From: Dysidea avara
Taxonomy: Eukaryota > Porifera > Demospongiae > Dictyoceratida > Dysideidae
Direction: 5' to 3'
Assembly (NCBI RefSeq): GCF_963678975.1
Contig: NC_089274.1
Coordinates: 27,219,053 to 27,283,052, forward strand
DNA length: 64,000 nt
The notes beneath the pieces are model-generated. The model was not told the DNA's origin. It did no database searches and worked only from the letters and a program-made list of their open reading frames with translations. Both the position numbers and the translations under genes were made by a program. Each line of letters starts with the position of its first letter. Within the stretch, counting starts at the first letter, position 1. Positions 1 through 11,870 of the stretch are shown here, piece by piece.

Positions 1-324
1 GAATAGTTATGTTTCACTAAACTCCCAAAAGCTTCTTGCCTTAGCTTTAATACAATATAAAATGTAACTTGCATTTTCATGCTCACACACATGCATATAT
101 ATATATACAGATAACAAAGCTGCTTTGTGTGTGTGCGTGTGCGTGTGTGTGTGTGTGAGTGTGTGCGTACCAATGACTACCATGCTTGTCTAGCTGCCAT
201 ACAAATGTCACTCTATTTTACTGCATGTGTCTTACCAAGCATAGTGCATATTGTTGTGCATGTGAAAATTGTTAGTTTATTTTATAATACCTTTTGCGTA
301 ATGAAATGCTTTTTCATTGTGTAG

Positions 325-2718
325 GACTCCCACGTGTTATAAATTTCCCATTTTGCTCCTGTGAATGTGATGCTGTTAAACTGATCAAGTTTGGCTACTG
401 GCCTGGAACTCCAGTTACTCCATTTGTGGCATTTTCATTTGAATTTATGAATCTGCTCGATTCACTGTTGGTTGAATCTCATGTACCAGTACAGGATTTT
501 ACACAAGCATGGTCTTATTTGATTTCTAAGAAACTAGTTAAGGTACTGTTTACATATGTGCAGAGACAATTATAATCTTTTTCAAATCCCAGTGAAAATG
601 TCAGGCGACCTAAAGCATTACCTGACATTGATATGCTACTGTTTTACACAATCCATCATAATAGGGAAATCCTTACAATACATTGATAGAATAGAGTGAC
701 TCAACCTAAAATAATAATACAATCATTGTCGTCAAATTGTGTTTGCTATTATTGACAATGCTTCATTATTAAAAAACTCTACAACTTTCTTCTATTTTGA
801 TCTGACATTTTGTTAGGCAGGTTCCATTATGGTCGGCCATGCATGATATTTGCCTGACAAATGGCCTATGTCAGGCAGTAATAATTGACTCTGCATATGT
901 GAGTAATATATAGTACAGTACATAATATAGTGCATAGTAATTCTGTTGTATTATCTGAGGCTTTTAGTACATATGTGCTTAGGTGTAGACAGCAGTTTTA
1001 TACCTTAGTTGTTAACAGCTTTGTCTCAGACTTCCTGTTTTATAGCTATATCACGTACCACACACATGAGTATGTATATGTATGTATGTATGCATACATG
1101 TATTCTTTTTATATTATAATAATGTATACCGTGATTGTTTACAGATGCCATGCAATCTGTATCCAGTGTTGATTGACTCATTTGAGGAGTATAGGTACTT
1201 TACTTACTGTAAATATATAATAGTAAAACTGAAATGATTATGAAAATCTATAGTGCATCTTGGCCATGTTAGTTATCTACTTGGCTATACCGTATGTGCT
1301 TGTTCTGTGGTTTTATTACCTTTGCTGAGCTAGCTATTTAATATGTACATACGATTATTAAATTTTTGTTTCTACATAGTATAGCAAGAATGAATTCCAT
1401 TATTTACTCTTGATAGTAGTCATACTGTAATGAAGCAACTGCGTGCACGGTAAAATATTTTTCAGCATATGGTGCATCAGAAAACAATTCTGATTTGCAC
1501 CATTATTACCGCATGTGAATGAAACGGATTTACTTTTGCATTTGCATTCACATACATTACTGGTGTGGCAACTAATGCGGAGGTTAACTTAAATTCTAGT
1601 TACAATCGCCTCATAATTGGAGCCAAGTGTACATACTCCACTAAGTGGAACAACAGTATTTGAGCCACAAGATGAAGTGAATGCTTTTGTAGCTTCTCAA
1701 GGTCACCATAATGCAAGTACTGAGGTCAGAGTTATATTGTATAATAAAACCTTATTTTAATACTGCAGAATTGCAGTAATTTTCTAGCTGGCAACGAATT
1801 GCGATCTAACAAGCGGTTCAAGGCTTTTGATGAAACAGCTGTCATGGGTAGTGTCTGTCGCCATGAAGTCCCATTAAGATTTTTTAACTTGTTTCATGGT
1901 GAAATGCATGTATCTTCAGCTAGTATGTTATGTTGATACAATTTTTTTGCAGAATAGGCTATGCAGTGTATATGATGGAATGTTTGCAAAGACATTTTCC
2001 AAATCAGCACATTAAAATGTTATATGATGTATCTTGTACACTGAAAAAACATCTACAGGTACAATTAAGTTTACTAATCACCTGTGTTCGTGATTCATCT
2101 GTTCTAGGAAAAGTCTCGTGATGACTTGCTAGCAGCCTTTTGATCTTGCCATCCCCATTTTCCACTGCTATGGTCATAAGTTAAGTTGCCAGGTTTGTAC
2201 TTTATACTGTTTCCTGCTCGCAAACATTCATTTTTCATTTTTAGATCAAGTTTAGCCCTCGGATAAATGAAGGCTTTGGCCTTAGCGATGGTGAAGGAAT
2301 GGAAAGATTGTGGTCTTTTTTAAGACCATTTAGTCGTATGTCAAAGGAAATGGGTTCCTCTCATAGAATCGACGTCCTTAGTGATGCCATACTATATTAT
2401 GGTCACAAGGCAATAGACAACATTGGTATGCTTATTTTGAATCAGTATTATAAATTTTATGTTGATTTGTGCTATTCATATCAGGTAAACTGATTTCAAA
2501 ACGTTTTGACCATGCTCAAACCTTAAACGGGGAGTGTGACAAAGAACTGAATGAGTTGATGGAGATGTCACCAGGTAAACGCATATGGGTGTATAAATGT
2601 TTTACATTGCTAAACACGAAATAGTGCCATTCACTATTGACAATGTAGCAAAATGGGAGCAAGAGGAGAGATCTCAGCTTTTAGAAGATTTGAACAGTAT
2701 GTGGTATCATAATTCACA

Positions 2719-2749
<31 letters not shown>

Positions 2750-5326
2750 TATACACATACACACACGCACACTATACACATACCACAAAGCAAGGCCTTC
2801 TCGTTTCATATCCTCTTGTAGCTACCAATAATATTGGACACCCATGCAGTATGCACTACTCAAACTCTAGGAGATAAGTGCTGAGCTGGAACTGCCATGT
2901 CTCAATGATGTGGGTACGCCCTACTGACACACAAGACCTGGAGAGTTGCCAATTTGATTATCAAGCCAGTACTCTACCACTTGATTGTAACACTACATGC
3001 ATGCACATTACACACATACATACAAATCACATACTCATGCACACTAAATTCTATCCCACTATGGACCATTTATAAGACTATAGCTACATAAAAGCTGCAA
3101 ACACAGGGATGTTACTGAAACCTCTGAATGCAGAAAAATTTCCAAACCCAGTACACGCATACACATTGTGTCTAAAGTAGCCAAATACATCCACTAACAT
3201 TTAAAGTTATTGCTAAACAGTATGCATAGAATTGAATGTATGTATACCAAATTACAAACAGTTTGAATTAGTGAAGTAGTACTACTGTACATATGCAGAA
3301 TTGTGTATGCATCTATTTACAGTGCAGTGATGCAAAGTCCTTCCAAAACAAATGCATGCACTAGGCCTAGCATACACTTTTACTACATAAAGGCGTAATA
3401 TGATTGTTAAATAACCTAAGCTTTAAAATCTTAGGTTATTAATCCACTATATCCTAGGGAGAAATCCTGTGCAAGACTTGCAAAATTCCATGCAAGATTC
3501 TTGCATGGAAAATGTCCCTTTTCTTGCAAGTTTCTTGCAAGCCACTTACAATCTTGCCAAGTCATTTTCCCTGGGTATTTTGTAATATGGTCGATAAATA
3601 ACAATATTTTAACTACATTTCTGTATTAATTATGTTATGTATGCAGTGTAAAATGGCAATCTGTATTGTACCAATAGGTGTGAATGTAAGATTTTTTGAA
3701 AGCTGGAAAGCTAAATATGTTAAGCTTATTGATTTACATGCAGAGATTCGGTAAGTTGCATAAACAGATGTTCTAGTTCTATATGTATGTTTGTATTATG
3801 GTTTTAGAGTTTCAATCAGTTCAATCAATGTCAGTGAAGAAAACACTCACTTAGTTTCTCAACTTTGTGAGCAATTGAATGATTACGAAGATAAGCTTAG
3901 CGGTTTTGAGCATAGCCATGGTGTTAACCAGAGGTGGTCACCTTCATCCACTGAATATCATGAGGTTAAGGCTCTGGTTGCATCAGAAAACAGAACACAT
4001 TTGTTGATAAAAATTGAACAAGCAGCAAGGGAAAGATGGTTCTTATTGAGATTGAAAGCAAAATATGCTGGTGTAGAATGTGCATGTGCTTTGTGAGCTG
4101 TACATTTATTTGTTTTGTATATTATAGTTATTGCATTTCTATCACTGTAGATGGCCTTTCAATTGCTGTTCGGCTAAGTAGACGTATAACCACTGTCAAC
4201 AGCCACATGAAAGCAATGTTGAATAATTTTAATGAAGGATTACCAGTTGATGACAGAATGTCATGGGAGGCTGCATGTAACATTCACCACCATTCGTACA
4301 CAGCTAGTCTTACTAATCCTGTTGACTCAATCCCTCTTGAAGTGAAGCATGAAGCTGTGCAGAAGTTTCAAACTATTGTGAGGTCTAATGAAGAAATGAT
4401 GTTATTAACACAGGAAATGTCTAATTGCTTAGAATATTATGAAAAGCAAATATTACAGCTAACTAGCAATCATCAGGGAATCATGCAGCTAATGAACAGT
4501 AAACAATCTCAAGATATTAATAAATTATCTGGATGCAGCTGTCTGATTGCAAAGAAAATTGCCTTATTTTCTAGAAAACATTCGGACCTGCAAAGTATCT
4601 TTCAACAATATATACCAGGTATGTCTGTATATATTTACAGTGTATTCTAATGCAGAAGTGAGCTTTCAGGAGTAGGTATAATTTTATTCTTATATGGTAA
4701 CCAAAGACCCTAAATATTTACTACAGTTAGTAGTACCCATGACAGTTATGAAATGGTAGCTGAAAATATAGCTATATAGCAGACGGGACCCTTGGATAGA
4801 GTTTATTACATGTACATTACTGAAATAATTCATTTATATTGCAAGCAGCAGTCACACATTTGGAAACTGCCACTACAGGTGAGCCGGGCCACACCCTCTG
4901 TTGAGTTATTTTATATATTAGCTCACTTAATTTCTTTATCAACAGTTAGTTCCATGTGCCCAAGTGCTGCCAATGTAGGTGGGGCAGGCCACACCCTTGG
5001 TAAGTGTTGAGTTATTTATATATTAGCTCACTTGTTTTCTTTATCAACAGTTAGTTCCGTGTGCCCAAGTACTAGTACTACCAATGTAGGTGGAGCAGGC
5101 CACACCCTCGGTAAGTGTTGAATTATTTATGTATTAGCTCACTTGTTTTCTTTATCAACAATTAGTTCCGTGTGCCCAAGTATTAGTACCACCAATGTTG
5201 GTGAGGCAGGCCACACCCTCTGTAAGTGTTGAGTTATTTATGTATTAGCTCACTTATTTTCTTTATCAACAGTTAGTTCCATGTGCCCAAGTACTGCCAA
5301 TTTAGGTAGGGCAGGCCACACCCTTG
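325..5326 (+). CDS. KDZ-type transposase-like gene, multi-exon, partly resolved
   Basis: The translated exons match the KDZ (Kyakuja-Dileera-Zisupton) transposase layout from memory. An early block has PFCSCECDAVKLIKFGYWPG and ends in an AFSFEFMNLLDSLL stretch. Next come FDETAVMGSVCRHEVPL, a YDVSC motif, FHCYGHKLSCQ and the hallmark DGEGMERLWSFLRPFSRM. A helical C-terminal part follows. Exons with consistent phase: 325-542, 821-898, 1145-1194, 1769-1922, 1958-2058, 2133-2192, 2245-2425, 2485-2574, 2649-2696, then 3647-3750, 3808-4070 and 4151-4618. I could not connect 1194 to 1769, and the phase does not fit between 2696 and 3647, so exons are missing or the copy is damaged. A second possible acceptor near 2107 would read into a stop; the acceptor at 2132 avoids it. 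The last donor (4618, phase 1) fits the mini-exons at 4946-5326. It may be a live transposon, a domesticated gene or a decaying copy. No TIRs were found, and the 5' start and the stop codon are not located. Confidence 0.72.
598..820. other. Intron-like spacer of KDZ gene
   Basis: AT-rich sequence between two phase-compatible exons. It contains a small hairpin (TGTCAGGC ... CCTGACA). Nothing else is recognised. Confidence 0.3.
2697..3646. other. Long intron or insertion in KDZ gene, with a short TIR-like repeat
   Basis: Holds a CACACA/CGCA microsatellite at about 2716-2785. At about 3454-3580 there is an inverted-repeat element rich in the phrase CTTGCAAG, with ends CCTAGGGA and TCCCTGGG. A relative of this element lies at 32979-33195. 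The flanking exons are not in compatible phase, so a small exon may be hidden here. Confidence 0.4.
4946..5326 (+). repeat. Tandem array of four exon-intron units (phase 1-1 mini-exons)
   Basis: Four copies with periods of 105, 111 and 111 bp. Each copy has an exon-like core starting TTAGTTCC, preceded by a pyrimidine-rich TTTCTTTATCAACAG acceptor and followed by GTAAGTGTTGAG. Cores are 4946-4999 (54 nt), 5051-5110 (60), 5162-5221 (60) and 5273-5326 (54). All are multiples of three and start and end in phase 1, so any number could be spliced in without a frameshift. The encoded unit reads about VSSMCPSAANVGGAGHTL. In copy 3 the acceptor AG is AA (position 5161), which would skip it. A degenerate half-copy lies at about 4878-4930. 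Whether these cores are really exons of the upstream gene is inference. Confidence 0.7.
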
Positions 5327-5389
5327 GTAAGTGTTGAGTTATTTATATACGCAATAAGTTACTCTATTAAAACGTTCAGCTACAATCAA

Positions 5390-7880
5390 GTCACTGTTCA
5401 GCTAACAACATAGGGAGTTCAAGTCACCCTTCAACTAGTATCAAAAACAAATAGCCCTGTAGAGAGTTCAGTTACAAACAAGTCACCCTGTAGAGAGTTC
5501 AACTACAAACAAGTCACCCTGAAGACAGTTCAGCAGCCAGAGATCAACTAGAAACAAATCACCCTGTAGAGAGATCAGCTAGAAGCAAGTCATCCTGTAG
5601 AGAGTTTGGTTGGGAACAAGTCACCCTAGATCAGCTAGAAACAAGTCACCCTTCAGCTACATTTCGTAGAGTGTCTCAGCTAGAAATAAGCAACCCTGTG
5701 GAGAGTTCAGCTACAAACAAACTCTTTCAATAGAAAGATCAGCTGGAAGCAAGTTATCCTGCAAAGAGTACAAATCCATTTGAAGTCACCCTGTAGAAAG
5801 TCAAGTAACCTTGTACAGAGATAAGCTACATTTCAAATCATCCTGTAGAGAGATCAGCTCGAAACAAATCACCCTGTAGAGAGATCTGGTAAAAACAAGT
5901 CACCCTGTAGAGAAATCAGCTAGGAACAATTCACCCTGTAGAGATCAACTAGAAACAAATCACCCTGTAGAGAGATCAGCCAGAAACAAGTCACCCTGTA
6001 GAGAGTTGAACTGGAAACTGTAGAGAAATCAGCTAGAAACAATTCACCCTGTACAGATCAACTAGAAACAAATCACCCTGTAGGGAGATCAGCTCAACAC
6101 AAATCACCCTGTAGAGAGATCTGGTAGAAACAAGTAACTCTGTAGAGATCAGCTAGAAACAAATTCTGTAGAGAGATCAGCTAGAAATAAGTTACCCTGT
6201 AGACAGTTCAGCTGGAAACGAGTCACCCGTATATAGAAAGATCAACTAAAAACAAACCACCTAGAGAGAATTCAGCTACATTTCATAGAGTGATTCAGCT
6301 AGAAATAAGCAACCCTTTAGAGAGTTCAGCTACAAACAACTCTTTCAGTAGAGAGATCAGCTAGAAACAAGTTATCCTGCAAAGGGTTCAACTACATTTG
6401 AAGTTACCCTGTAGAGAGGACAGCTAGAAACAAGTATAGCCTTGTAAAGAGATCAGCTACATTTCAAATCACCCTGTAGAGAGATCAGCTCGAAACAAAT
6501 CACCCTGTAGAGAGATCTGGTAGAAACAAGTCACCCTGTAGAGAGTTCAGCCAGTAAGAAGTCACCCATAGAGAAATCAGCTAGAAAAAAAATCACCTGT
6601 AGAAAATTCAGCTAGAAACAAGTCACCCTGCAGCAAGATTAGCTACATTTCAATCACCCTGTAGAAAGATCAACTTGAAGCAAATCACCCTATAAAAGGA
6701 TCAGTTAAAAACAAGTCACCCTGTAGAGAGATCATGCAGTTAGAAACAAATCACCCTGTAGAAAGATCAGCTTGAAACAAACCACACTGTTGAAAGATTA
6801 GTCAGAAACAAGTCAATGAAGTCTGTACCGTGTAGAACAGTGTCATGAAACACCTATGGATTATCCATGAACAGTAAAATGATCCCCATTAATCCCCATT
6901 AAGTGCCATGAAAGTCATTTCATTGATATTTTGTTGTAATATCCATGCCAAGAAATATGATTTCATGGTAATTTTATAGCACTGACAAACTATTTTATGG
7001 CACAAGATAATTTCATGATTGCAGTGGCCATGAATTGTCAAATTTTCATAGGCAGTGTCCATGAATTTTTATAGGCAGTGTCCTTGAAAACTACATGAAA
7101 TTTCATGGTTTACCATCACATTTTCACATGCTCTTCTCGGAGAGTTCAGCTAGCAATAAGCCAGATCAGCTAGAAACAAATCATGCTGTAGAGAGATCAA
7201 CTAGAAAAGTCACTCTATAGAGAGATCAGCTGGAAACAAGGCACCCTGTAGAGTGAGGCTGTGGAGAGATCAGCGTGATCAAGTCACCCTGTAAGAGCCC
7301 AACTACTTTTCAAGTCACCCAATGGAGAATCCAGCTATGAACAAATCTATCAGTAGAAAGATCAGCTATCACCCTGCACAGTATTCAGTTCAAAACAAAT
7401 CCCCTGTAGAGAGATCAGTTAGGCAAGTTACTGTACTCTGTTACCTGTAAAGATTTCAACTATTTTTCAAGTGACCCTGTAGAGAGCTCAGTAGAAACAA
7501 GCAGCCAGATCAGCCAGAAACAAATCACCCTGTAGAGAAATCAGCTGGATCAAGTCACCCAGTAGGTTGTTCAACTACATTTCAAGTGACCCTGTAGAGA
7601 GTGTAGCTAGACACAAGTCACCCTGTAGAGAGATCAGCTAAAACAAGTCACCCTGTAGAGAGTTCAGCTGGAAACAAGTCACCCTGTAGATAGAAAGATC
7701 AGCTGGAAACAATTCACCCTGTAGAGATCAGCTAGAAACAGATCACCCTGTAGAGAGATCAACTAGAAACAAGTCACCCTATAGAGAGATCAACTGGAAA
7801 CAGGAGAAAATTCAGCTACATTTTGTAGAGTGATTCAGCTAGAAATAAGCAACCATGTGGTGAGATCAACTACAAACCAT
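5390..7880. repeat. Satellite block A (~30-bp units)
   Basis: Degenerate tandem units of about 30 bp. The recurring phrases are AGTCACCCTGTAGAGAGATC and AGCTAGAAACA. The block is less homogeneous than blocks B and C, which suggests greater age. At about 6810-7130 it is interrupted by a non-satellite AT-rich insert with several short palindromes around CATGAAAT. The block runs into the hairpin element at 8090-8500, the same order seen at blocks B and C. Confidence 0.9.
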
Positions 7881-8089
7881 TCACCATGTAGTCAAAGAGT
7901 ACAGTTACATTATGAGGCTCCCTGTAGAAAAGAATTACATACACATTTCCCTGTAGCTGCAAACAGTTTAACCTGTGTGACTTATTTTTATAATCAGTCA
8001 ACACAATTAAAAATTATTGCTTAAAGTATATGTAGCTAAACAAATCACTGAAATCTTCTTCATAATAATCTTCTCTATAGATCTGTGGT

Positions 8090-8500
8090 AAAGAAAAAGA
8101 CAAGTTAAAAGAAATACCTAAAGCTGGCCATAGGCTGGCTTTAGGTATGACATTACAAAAAGAAGTGATATCTAATCAAAAGCAGCCAAGCTGTAAAAAA
8201 AGGGTGCAGCCTCCAAAACAGCCAGGTGTGAAATCAAAGGTGGTGGCCAAGAAATGGCTGTGGTGGCAGGTTAATGGCAAAACTTTTAATAACGACAATT
8301 CAGGTGAATTTGGTGCGGAATCCTAGTGAAGGAGGCAACACAAATTCACCTGAATTGTCGCTATTAAAATTTTTGCCATTAACCTACCATCACAGCCATT
8401 TTTTGGTCGCCACCTTTGATTTCACATCTTTATTCACCCTGGCTTTTTTGGAGGCTGCATCTTTTTTTACAGCTTGGCTGTTTTTGATTAGATAAGCTTT
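8090..8500. mobile_element. Foldback (long-hairpin) element, copy 1
   Basis: Two arms of about 145-150 bp pair with each other. The left arm is about 8170-8312 and the right arm about 8340-8492, with a short loop. Arms start and end with TCTAATC / GATTAGA-type sequence, and the inner part reads ACAATTCAGGTGAATT and its complement. A short palindromic lead (AAAGCTGGCCATAGGCTGGC) precedes the left arm. Close copies are at 13640-14050 and 23405-23825, and a diverged one at 16055-16330. No transposase is present, so the element is non-autonomous. Confidence 0.85.
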
Positions 8501-8519
8501 CCAGAAACAAACACTAGAA

Positions 8520-9550
8520 TCACGTGTATTATATGGCTTCTTGTAAGTGTAGCGCTTGTTGTAGAGTGAACAATAAGCCACTGACACTAAACAGCCACAT
8601 GGATAATGTAGAAAACAAATATATAATTCGTTTATGTACAAACTATTGCTACTGTATGAATGTCGGCAGCGATATCGGTCCTCCTACAATACCAATATTA
8701 GTAAAAGAATGCCATATCTGCGGCCAATATTTTAGCCAATCCGATTATTGGTACACCTCTACTCTAAACATTAAAATGATTGTAGATTCATGATTCCATT
8801 GATGATACAAAAATATTGCAGAAAATACCATAAACTGATAGTGAGACTAGTAAATGTCACAACTGCATGTGTGTGTGTACCCTATGCAAACAGCTATTCA
8901 GCTACATGTAAACATTGAGACTTTTGACATATGCAACAAACTATTAACCTGTTTACAATTGTGGATACCAGGTAAAGTGGTGTATCACTGTAGGTCTACA
9001 TGCTTACCCATTAATGGTACAAATGCATGTTGTGTAGTCTGTTTTATGAGTAATCATAGTCTATGCACACACAGTATTGCAGTGCAGACCTAATTAACAT
9101 TTGATTTCTGATCTTGTAAATGACACAAATTCTAAAACTAAAATCTAAGAAAGCCACCATAGTTTCCTTATATTTACACCACCAGACACTCTAAAGTAGC
9201 TATGATTGTTCTGTTGGAGTACACTTAATTGCTCTATTAGAGTATCTCAATCTAACCATAATAGTAGTCTGCATCAATACCAGTCAATCCAATAATGAAT
9301 ATATTTTAATATGGGTGAGAAATGGCTAACGCCTGGCTCAAGCCAATATATACCTTTAGTACACAGGCATCATTTCCAAGAAACAGCCAGTATTCTATAC
9401 TGTACAAGAAGAGTTGCACCAATATGACTATTAGCCAATATACAGAAAACCGATATAATTGAAGAAAATTAAGCCAATACTAGTATCCAATCCGATATGG
9501 ACATATTATTTGCATTATTTGCGATAATAATTACTAGTATTTTAATTTTA
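8520..9550. other. No gene recognised
   Basis: AT-rich unique sequence. Open frames of 79-89 codons exist on the plus strand but show no recognisable motif. At 9205-9254 there are two copies of the dispersed motif CTCTATTAGAGTA, the complement of the CTCTAATAGAGCAGTCA repeat described in the findings. Confidence 0.4.
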
Positions 9551-9768
9551 AAAATGAAGTAGGGATCTATGAAATAATAGTAGTGAAACAAGAGATAATG
9601 ATGATATTACAGCATAGCACAGTGGGAAAGTCCCTACTTTGGCACTGAGCAAAATAATTGTTAAAGGTAATGTGCCAAAGAAGGGACTTTCCCACTGAGC
9701 TATACTGAAATACCATCATTCATCTCTTGTTTCACTACTTTCATTGCATAGATCCCTACTTCATTTTA
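9551..9768. mobile_element. TIR element (MITE)
   Basis: The ends are inverted repeats: AAAATGAAGTAGGGATCTATG at the left and its complement at the right. The internal halves (ACAAGAGATAATGATG, GTGGGAAAGTCCCTACTT) also pair, so almost the whole element is a hairpin. One end of a related copy, AGTAGGGATCAAAGAAATA, is at about 49180. Confidence 0.8.
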
Positions 9769-9769
9769 A

Positions 9770-10400
9770 ATTAACAATTTAAAAAAATACTAGTTTGTTT
9801 AGTTTTTTGATGCTAGCTACAATGTAACATGTGACTGTCCTAATAGAATATGATACATGATTGTTGTATTAGAGTGACTGCTGTATTAGAGTATATCTCA
9901 AGTCAGCTAAGAGGTGTGCAGCTAGCTTGACCAATAAGGGGTCAGGTCATCTTGTTTACTGTTAAGTAAACAGCTATATTGTTAAGAGGTGTGGTCCTTG
10001 TACTCTATCACTAATAGTCCACCTAGATTGTTAATTGATTGGCGTGGTTATGAACCTATCAGTCTAGGGTTATCAATGAAAAAAAAAGACTTTCACCAGA
10101 TAACTTCTTTACCAGTGTAGGGTGTTTATCTTACTGCCCTGATGTTTGAACCACTATAAAACCAGAGGAGCAATCTTTCTAGTTTCAGAAATAGCCACTG
10201 TATTTTTTTACATGTCACAGTATTTGTGTCAAAAACATGGTATCCCAAACACAGATACATACTTCCACTGGACAGATCGAATGATCTCATTAGCTAAATG
10301 CTATCTAGGGTTGCTGTACTCAACAAATGCGCATAGTGGTAAGTAAAGATCTAGCTGTATAGCTGCACAGGGTTGCTTTATTTGGTAAAATCCAAATAAT
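9770..10400. other. No gene recognised
   Basis: AT-rich unique sequence with copies of the dispersed CTAATAGA motif at about 9840-9895. A 66-codon plus-strand frame at 10146-10346 (MNHYKTRGAIFLV...) has a possible donor at its end, but I recognise nothing in it. Confidence 0.3.
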
Positions 10401-11035
10401 TTATGTTTGGGCTGCCCTGCCATCTGTAGAAGAGGGAAGCCAGCTCTTCCTCACAGCACGTTGATGCAATTGGATGTTCACTCAGTCTGTACTGCAAGTT
10501 TGAAAATAACCTGAGATTGTATGCTATCTGGCTGGTGGCAATGAAATAGCCATACCCACATATTCATTGTGCTATTATTATTGAAATTTTATTTCCACCA
10601 GCCAGATAATAAACAATCTCAGATTCATTTCAAACTTGCAATACAGACTAAGTGAGCATCCACCTTTATCACCATGCTGTGAGGAAGATCTGGCTATTCA
10701 CTTCTCAGATGGCGCAGCAGCCCAAACATAAATCTGTGTATTTTTATTGACACAACAATTTTATCGTCATCAGCCAGATAGCAAACGATCTCAGATTTAT
10801 TTCGAACTTGCAGTACAAATTGAGTGAACATCCGCCTTTATAACCATGCTGTGAGGAAGAGTTGGCTATTTTCTTGCCAGATGGCATGGGCAGCTCAAAC
10901 ATTTAAAAAATCGTGTTTGATAGACATGACAATTTCATTGTCACCAGCCAGAATGCAAACAAACACAGATTAATTTCAAAATTGCTGCATCAACTGAATG
11001 AACATCCACGTGCTGCGAGGAAGAGTTATTTATCA
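10400..11035. repeat. Cluster of ~165-bp repeats, one inverted
   Basis: Three direct copies (about 10567-10735, 10735-10905 and 10905-11035) share GCCAGATAGCAAACGATCTC, ACTTGCAATACAGACT and ACCATGCTGTGAGGAAGAG. An inverted copy sits at 10420-10560 (TATCTGGCTGGTGGCAATGA). A further inverted, diverged copy is at about 14225-14350. The arrangement suggests nested or tandemly amplified pieces of one mobile element. Confidence 0.75.
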
Positions 11036-11870
11036 AGACACACGGTAGTGTGTCGTGCGGCCCAAGAAGCCGGCGCGTAACACCCGTGAGTATATTGACA
11101 GGAAGAAAGAAAACGCAATTTTCGCACCTCCGTAGCTCTGTGCTTCCTTGATGAAACAAGACGATTTTTGCTGTGAACATGTCCTCCAACTGCAGCACTC
11201 CACATTCCAAATTTGAGCGAAATCGCTTCTCGCGTTCCCGAGATATGCGACTTCAAAAATTGGCTCAGTTTCTTCGTTTTTTTTCTTCTTATTTTTCTTT
11301 TTCTTGTCGCACACTTACAAAAACTGCTATAAAACGCGAACGCCACATCCGATTGCCTTGAAATTTGGCACACAGAAGGGAGATATAAGGCACATCTCGG
11401 TACCAACTTTGGCTGGAATACAATAAACAGGCAAAGAGTTATGAGCGATTATTCACGAAAAATAACACCAATATGTTGTCACGCCTACAGGGTAAACCGC
11501 GTAAGGGAAGAAGCTGAAAATCAGTGGGTGAATAGGTTAACTATTGAACCTCAAACCTTTTGTGGTTTGAAAGAGATCGAGCTAAAAAACAGGAATATAC
11601 AACGAAAAAACCAACAGTGTGTAACAATTATGCAATCGAGATTAGCTAATAAAAAAAAAACTGCTTGCCACGCCTACCAGATAAACTGCTTGGGGTAATG
11701 CTTTGAAAATCGTTGTACAGATGGAGTAATCATCTTAGAAAGGCTCATCAATGGTGTAGAAGAATCAGACTTAAAGCCACGGAGTTATAACACGAAATCC
11801 AACTTGGTGCAGCAAGTGCGAGATCGAGATACTCTAATAGAGCAGTCATCCTAATAGAGCAGTCACCCTG
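11030..11870. mobile_element. Left unique module of composite satellite element, copy 1
   Basis: Nearly identical to 19483-20360. It begins around AAGACACACGGTAGTGTGTC, a short palindrome, and continues through GCCCAAGAAGCCGGCGCGTA. It ends in units of CTCTAATAGAGCAGTCA. It is followed directly by satellite block B and then foldback copy 2, and the other copy has the same order. No transposase frame is recognised. Open frames on both strands are not supported as genes (see rejected). Confidence 0.75.

Noticed and set aside
2107-2145. Frameshift in the KDZ gene (stop after LLAAF)
   Set aside because: Using the acceptor 25 bp downstream (CTTGCTAG at 2125-2132) restores the conserved FHCYGH frame without a frameshift. 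The stop belongs to the intron.
5390-7880. CRISPR-like array (regular ~30-bp repeats)
   Set aside because: Units are contiguous with no unique spacers, and the genome is animal-like. It is a satellite.
11026-11406. 126-codon minus frame and overlapping frames in the left module
   Set aside because: Several overlapping frames in both strands of a repeated segment, no motif, and low complexity (KKKKNKKKK). Not credible as genes.
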